In this document: positions 60,748 to 64,000 of the stretch, piece after piece | How the letters are laid out: the number at the start of each line of letters is the position of its first letter | How positions within the stretch are numbered: the first letter of the stretch is position 1 | Assembly (NCBI RefSeq): GCF_009176645.1 | Contig: NZ_AP019007.1 | Location: 4,402,001-4,466,000, forward strand | Direction: 5' to 3' | Source of the DNA: Enterobacter oligotrophicus | GTDB lineage: Bacteria; Pseudomonadota; Gammaproteobacteria; Enterobacterales; Enterobacteriaceae | DNA length: 64,000 nt | The notes under the pieces: model-generated | Databases searched by the model: none | What the model was told of the DNA's origin: nothing | The model's input: the letters and a program-made list of their open reading frames with translations, nothing else | Made by a program: the position numbers and the translations under genes

Positions 60748-62121
60748 TTAACGTGCGGCGCGTTGCAAAATAATGGTAGATGGCTGACGTTGCAGATAGC
60801 GCATACGCAGCATCATCATGATGGCCGCAGAGGTTAAGCCGATAATAAAGCCCATCCAGAATCCTGCTGGCCCCATACGGTCAACCACCAGATCGGTGAG
60901 CGCCAGAACATACCCACACGGCAGACCCAGTACCCAGTACGCAATAAAGGTAATAAAGAAAATAGAACGCGTATCTTTATACCCGCGCAGCACGCCGCTG
61001 CCGATCACCTGAATGGAGTCCGAAATCTGGTACACCGCAGCCAGCAGCATCAGGTGAGATGCCAGAAGGACCACTTCCGGATTATCGTTGTAGAGCAGGG
61101 CGATCTGCTCACGTAGCGCGACGGTAAAGAGTGCCGTACAGGCCGCCATGCAGACACCCACGCCAAGACCGGTACGCGCAGCCGTTTGCGCATCCAGCGT
61201 TGAACCTTGTCCGAGCCGGAAACCGACGCGAATAGTGACCGCTGCCGCCAGCGACATCGGCAGAACGAACATCAGCGAGCTGAAGTTCAGCGCGATCTGG
61301 TGGCCCGCAACGTCGATAATTCCCAGCGGCGACACCAGCAGGGCAACAACTGCAAACAGCGTCACCTCGAAGAACAGCGCCAGTGCAATCGGCAGACCCA
61401 GTTGAATAAGACGCGTCAGGATCGTCCAGTCTGGTGTGCTGAATGCCTTGTCATTACGGATGTCACGCATGGATCGCGCGCGTTTAATAAAGGTGATCAT
61501 GCTGAAGAACATCACCCAGTAGACCGCCGCCGTTGCCACGCCGCAGCCAATGCCGCCGAGCTCTGGCATACCGAAGTGGCCATAAATAAAGATATAGTTC
61601 ACCGGAATGTTAACCAGCAGACCGATAAAACCCATCACCATGCCAGGCTTGGTTTTTGCCAGACCTTCACACTGGTTACGTGCGACCTGGAAAAAGAGGT
61701 AGCCCGGTGCGCCCCAGAGCAGGGCGCGCAGATAGCCCACGGCTTTATCAGCCAGAGCCGGGTCGATATTATGCATCGCGCGAATGATATGGCCCGCGTT
61801 CCAGAGCACCACCATGATAAGAACGGAGACGAAACCCGCCAGCCAGAACCCCTGGCGAACCTGGTGGGCGATGCGTTCTCGTCGACCGGAACCGTTAAGC
61901 TGTGCGATTACCGGCGTTAACGCCAGCAGAAGACCGTGACCAAAGAGGATGGCCGGGAGCCAGATCGATGTCCCGATCGCAACGGCGGCCATATCGGTGG
62001 CGCTGTAGCCACCGGCCATGACCGTATCCACAAATCCCATTGCGGTCTGGGCCACTTGCGCGATGATCACCGGTATTGCCAGTGCCAATAACTGACGCGC
62101 TTCATTCATGTACTTCTGCAC
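60748..62121 (-). CDS. mdtK: Multidrug/Na+ antiporter MdtK (NorM, MATE family)
   Basis: A 457-residue inner-membrane MATE transporter of exactly the E. coli MdtK length, exporting fluoroquinolones and cationic dyes in exchange for Na+ or H+. Twelve helices in two pseudo-symmetric halves are visible. [36 protein letters not shown] at the N-terminus is the MATE signature, and the counterpart [21 protein letters not shown] is in the second half. It is divergent from riboflavin synthase and follows the tRNA-Val pair, as in E. coli. Confidence 0.97.
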   Translation of the reverse strand: MQKYMNEARQLLALAIPVIIAQVAQTAMGFVDTVMAGGYSATDMAAVAIGTSIWLPAILFGHGLLLALTPVIAQLNGSGRRERIAHQVRQGFWLAGFVSVLIMVVLWNAGHIIRAMHNIDPALADKAVGYLRALLWGAPGYLFFQVARNQCEGLAKTKPGMVMGFIGLLVNIPVNYIFIYGHFGMPELGGIGCGVATAAVYWVMFFSMITFIKRARSMRDIRNDKAFSTPDWTILTRLIQLGLPIALALFFEVTLFAVVALLVSPLGIIDVAGHQIALNFSSLMFVLPMSLAAAVTIRVGFRLGQGSTLDAQTAARTGLGVGVCMAACTALFTVALREQIALLYNDNPEVVLLASHLMLLAAVYQISDSIQVIGSGVLRGYKDTRSIFFITFIAYWVLGLPCGYVLALTDLVVDRMGPAGFWMGFIIGLTSAAIMMMLRMRYLQRQPSTIILQRAAR

Positions 62122-62346
62122 GTGAACACCTTTGTATTGTTGTTATTTGAGAGATTAAAAAAGCCGCCGTTACTGGCAGCAAGAAGAAAATGCAGGGGGA
62201 TGCCAGCTATTGTAGCGGGGTTTAACTAATTATCTAGTGAAAAAATCGCCAGAAAATGCGCTCCGCTGGCAACCTGTTTTTCCAACTGTTATTGTGAAGG
62301 GATTAAACGGTGTCGCCACCGTCCGGAAAAAACAGGAGTTGTAAGC

Positions 62347-62988
62347 ATGTTTACTGGTATTGTGCAGGGCACTGCGAAAGTGGTGTCTATTGATGAAAAA
62401 CCCAATTTCCGTACTCACGTCGTTGAGCTGCCGGAATATATGCTTGAAGGTATTGAAACCGGGGCGTCGATTGCGCATAACGGCTGCTGCCTGACGGTAA
62501 CCGAAATTAACGGTAACCTGATTAGCTTTGATTTAATGAAAGAGACGCTGCGCATCACCAATCTGGGTGAGCTGGTGGTGGGCGATACCGTCAACGTAGA
62601 GCGTGCGGCGAAGTTCAGCGATGAGATTGGCGGACATCTGATGTCAGGCCATATCATGACCACCGCTGAAGTGGCCAAAATCGTGACCTCGGAAAATAAT
62701 CGTCAAATCTGGTTTAAAGTTCAGGACCCGTCATTAATGAAATACATCCTCTACAAAGGATTTATTGGTATTGATGGGATTAGCCTGACGGTCGGGGAAG
62801 TGACACCAACCCGTTTTTGCGTGCATTTAATTCCTGAAACGCTGCAGCGTACAACCCTGGGCGCGAAAAAACTGGGGCATCGGGTAAATATTGAAATCGA
62901 TCCGCAAACTCAGGCGGTAGTGGATACCGTTGAACGCGTGCTGGCGGCAAAAGAGGCCGCAATAATAAAGACAGCGGAAGCTGAATAA
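62347..62988 (+). CDS. ribE: Riboflavin synthase alpha subunit
   Basis: A 213-residue cytoplasmic enzyme that dismutates two 6,7-dimethyl-8-ribityllumazine molecules to riboflavin. Two lumazine-binding repeats are seen (1-90 and 98-190), each starting with a FTGIV/ or GHI-type segment: [12 protein letters not shown] and [23 protein letters not shown] and DGISLTVG mark the two sites. The gene is called ribC in E. coli and ribE in many others. AACAGGAG precedes the ATG. A bidirectional terminator shared with cfa begins at its stop. Confidence 0.97.
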   Translation: MFTGIVQGTAKVVSIDEKPNFRTHVVELPEYMLEGIETGASIAHNGCCLTVTEINGNLISFDLMKETLRITNLGELVVGDTVNVERAAKFSDEIGGHLMSGHIMTTAEVAKIVTSENNRQIWFKVQDPSLMKYILYKGFIGIDGISLTVGEVTPTRFCVHLIPETLQRTTLGAKKLGHRVNIEIDPQTQAVVDTVERVLAAKEAAIIKTAEAE

Positions 62989-63020
62989 AAATAACCCCGG
63001 CTAGCCGGGGTTATTTTTTA
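62988..63020. terminator. Bidirectional terminator between riboflavin synthase and cfa
   Basis: AATAACCCCGGCT/AGCCGGGGTTATT with almost no loop, A-rich before and TTTTTTA after. Confidence 0.92.
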
Positions 63021-64000
63021 GCGGGCGACGCGCAGACCGTGTTCTATACCACGGCTAAAGACCACCTGCCATAGTTGAATATCGCGGGCACGAAACGCAC
63101 CCGCGCAGGCATTCAGATAATAACTGAACATCCGTTTGAACCGTTCCGAATAGTTATCCGCAATTTCAGGCCAGGCGGCCTGAAAACGCGCATGCCACGC
63201 CATCAGAGTGGTGTCATAATCCGCACCGAAGTTATGCCAGTCTTCCACAATGAAATGCGATTCGCTGGCTTTTGCTATCTGACGGATGGACGGCAGGCAA
63301 CCATTCGGGAAGATGTATTTGTTGATCCACGGATCAACATTATTGTCGGTGCGCTTAGAGCCAATGGTATGCAGTAAGAAGATACCTTCCGGTTTTAAAT
63401 TACGATCGGCCACCTCAAAATAGGTGTCGTAATTCTTAGGCCCTACGTGCTCAAACATCCCGACAGAAGCAATGCGGTCAAATTGCTCGTTCAGGTCACG
63501 ATAATCCTGAAGCCGGATATCAACGTCCAGCCCCTGACAGCGTTCCTGTGCCATTTTTTGCTGTTCGGCAGAGATGGTGACGCCCACAACGCTGACGCCG
63601 TAATGTTTCGCCATAAAATACGCCAGCCCGCCCCAGCCGCAGCCAATATCCAGCACGCGCATACCGGGCTGGAGCTGCAATTTTTCACAGATAAGACGCA
63701 GTTTGTCCTGCTGCGCCTCTTCAAGAGTTGTCGCCTTTTTCCAGTAGCCGCAAGAGTATTGCATGAAGGGATCAAGCATACGGCTGAACAGGTCGTTACC
63801 AAGATCGTAATGCTCTTTGCCGACAATCCACGCCCGCTTTTTACTTTGCAGATTGAACAATCGGGCGGAGGCGACACGCAATGTGTCTTTGAAGTGACGC
63901 GGAAGCTGGTTTTCCAGACCGGCGCGTAAAACGCTGCTGAAAAACATATCCAGCCGCTCGCATTCCCACCATCCATCCATGTAACTCTCGCCCAGACCTA
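63018..64000 (-). CDS. cfa: Cyclopropane-fatty-acyl-phospholipid synthase, N-terminus outside the window
   Basis: The last 327 or so residues of Cfa, which adds a methylene from S-adenosylmethionine across double bonds of membrane phospholipid acyl chains. The frame stays open to the window edge with LGESYMDGWWE, so about 55 N-terminal residues lie outside. The methyltransferase core has the SAM loop VLDIGCGWGGLAYF, then EHYDLGNDLFSRMLD and SVGMFEHVGPKNY; the C-terminus VFSRGIEHGLRVAR matches E. coli. The RpoS-dependent promoter of cfa would be outside the window. Confidence 0.97.
   Translation of the reverse strand, partial: GLGESYMDGWWECERLDMFFSSVLRAGLENQLPRHFKDTLRVASARLFNLQSKKRAWIVGKEHYDLGNDLFSRMLDPFMQYSCGYWKKATTLEEAQQDKLRLICEKLQLQPGMRVLDIGCGWGGLAYFMAKHYGVSVVGVTISAEQQKMAQERCQGLDVDIRLQDYRDLNEQFDRIASVGMFEHVGPKNYDTYFEVADRNLKPEGIFLLHTIGSKRTDNNVDPWINKYIFPNGCLPSIRQIAKASESHFIVEDWHNFGADYDTTLMAWHARFQAAWPEIADNYSERFKRMFSYYLNACAGAFRARDIQLWQVVFSRGIEHGLRVAR

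Noticed and set aside
61207-61920. 237-codon frame opposite mdtK
   Set aside because: Low-complexity His/Arg/Gln product antisense to a clear MATE transporter.

Overview
The window reads as chromosome of a gammaproteobacterium of the family Enterobacteriaceae, most likely an Enterobacter-type species. The backbone gene order and many near-identical proteins match the Escherichia coli ydiE-aroH-ppsR-ppsA, rprA-ydiK-ydiJ-menI-ydiH, suf-ldtE-lpp-pykF, fumD and valVW-mdtK-riboflavin synthase-cfa blocks. The accessory genes between them are those expected in Enterobacter/Klebsiella relatives. The genus is an inference from content, not a measured identity.

Layout. 1-2.4 kb: a haem uptake operon (hemP, TonB-dependent receptor, start of the cytoplasmic haem protein) behind a Fur box. 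2.5-7.4 kb: aroH with a TrpR operator, ppsR, and ppsA with a Cra-like site. 7.4-11.3 kb: an inserted two-gene sugar module (GPH symporter and GH3 glycosidase) that runs up to the terminator of the small RNA RprA. 11.6-16.7 kb: ydiK, ydiJ, menI, ydiH. 16.7-30.4 kb: a 14 kb accessory stretch between ydiH and sufA, which are neighbours in E. coli. It holds two CRP/IprA-like regulators, a chaperone-usher fimbrial operon with a LuxR-type protein, a cysteine-containing formate dehydrogenase H homologue with a sigma54-type promoter, and the blue-light set ariR-ymgA-ycgZ / bluF / bluR.

30.4-39.6 kb: sufABCDSE with recognisable OxyR, IHF, IscR and Fur sites, then ldtE, lpp and pykF. 39.7-45.2 kb: a reverse-transsulfuration pair (cystathionine beta-synthase and gamma-lyase) divergent from a MetNIQ-type transporter; together they could take up methionine and recycle its sulfur to cysteine. 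45.3-48.5 kb: fumD and a polar amino acid ABC transporter. 48.8-53.9 kb: tiny ORFs, a secreted DUF1996 protein, a metallo-beta-lactamase-fold protein, a beta-carbonic anhydrase and ydhS.

54.1-60.4 kb: a tightly overlapped operon of three SPFH (HflK/HflC-like) membrane proteins and a P1B-type metal ATPase, followed by a small secreted Cys-rich peptide. 60.4-64 kb: two tRNA-Val(GAC) genes, mdtK, riboflavin synthase, and the C-terminal part of cfa running off the end.

The strongest leads for undescribed biology are: (1) three matched AGTCTA-N4-TAGACC sites between the tandem IprA-like regulators and the fimbrial operon; (2) the SPFH/P1B-ATPase/Cys-peptide locus; (3) the Cys140 formate dehydrogenase with a sigma54 promoter and a long upstream inverted repeat; (4) the TTGTAC boxes around the relocated BluR/BluF regulon. 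No CRISPR array, insertion sequence, integrase or phage gene was seen.
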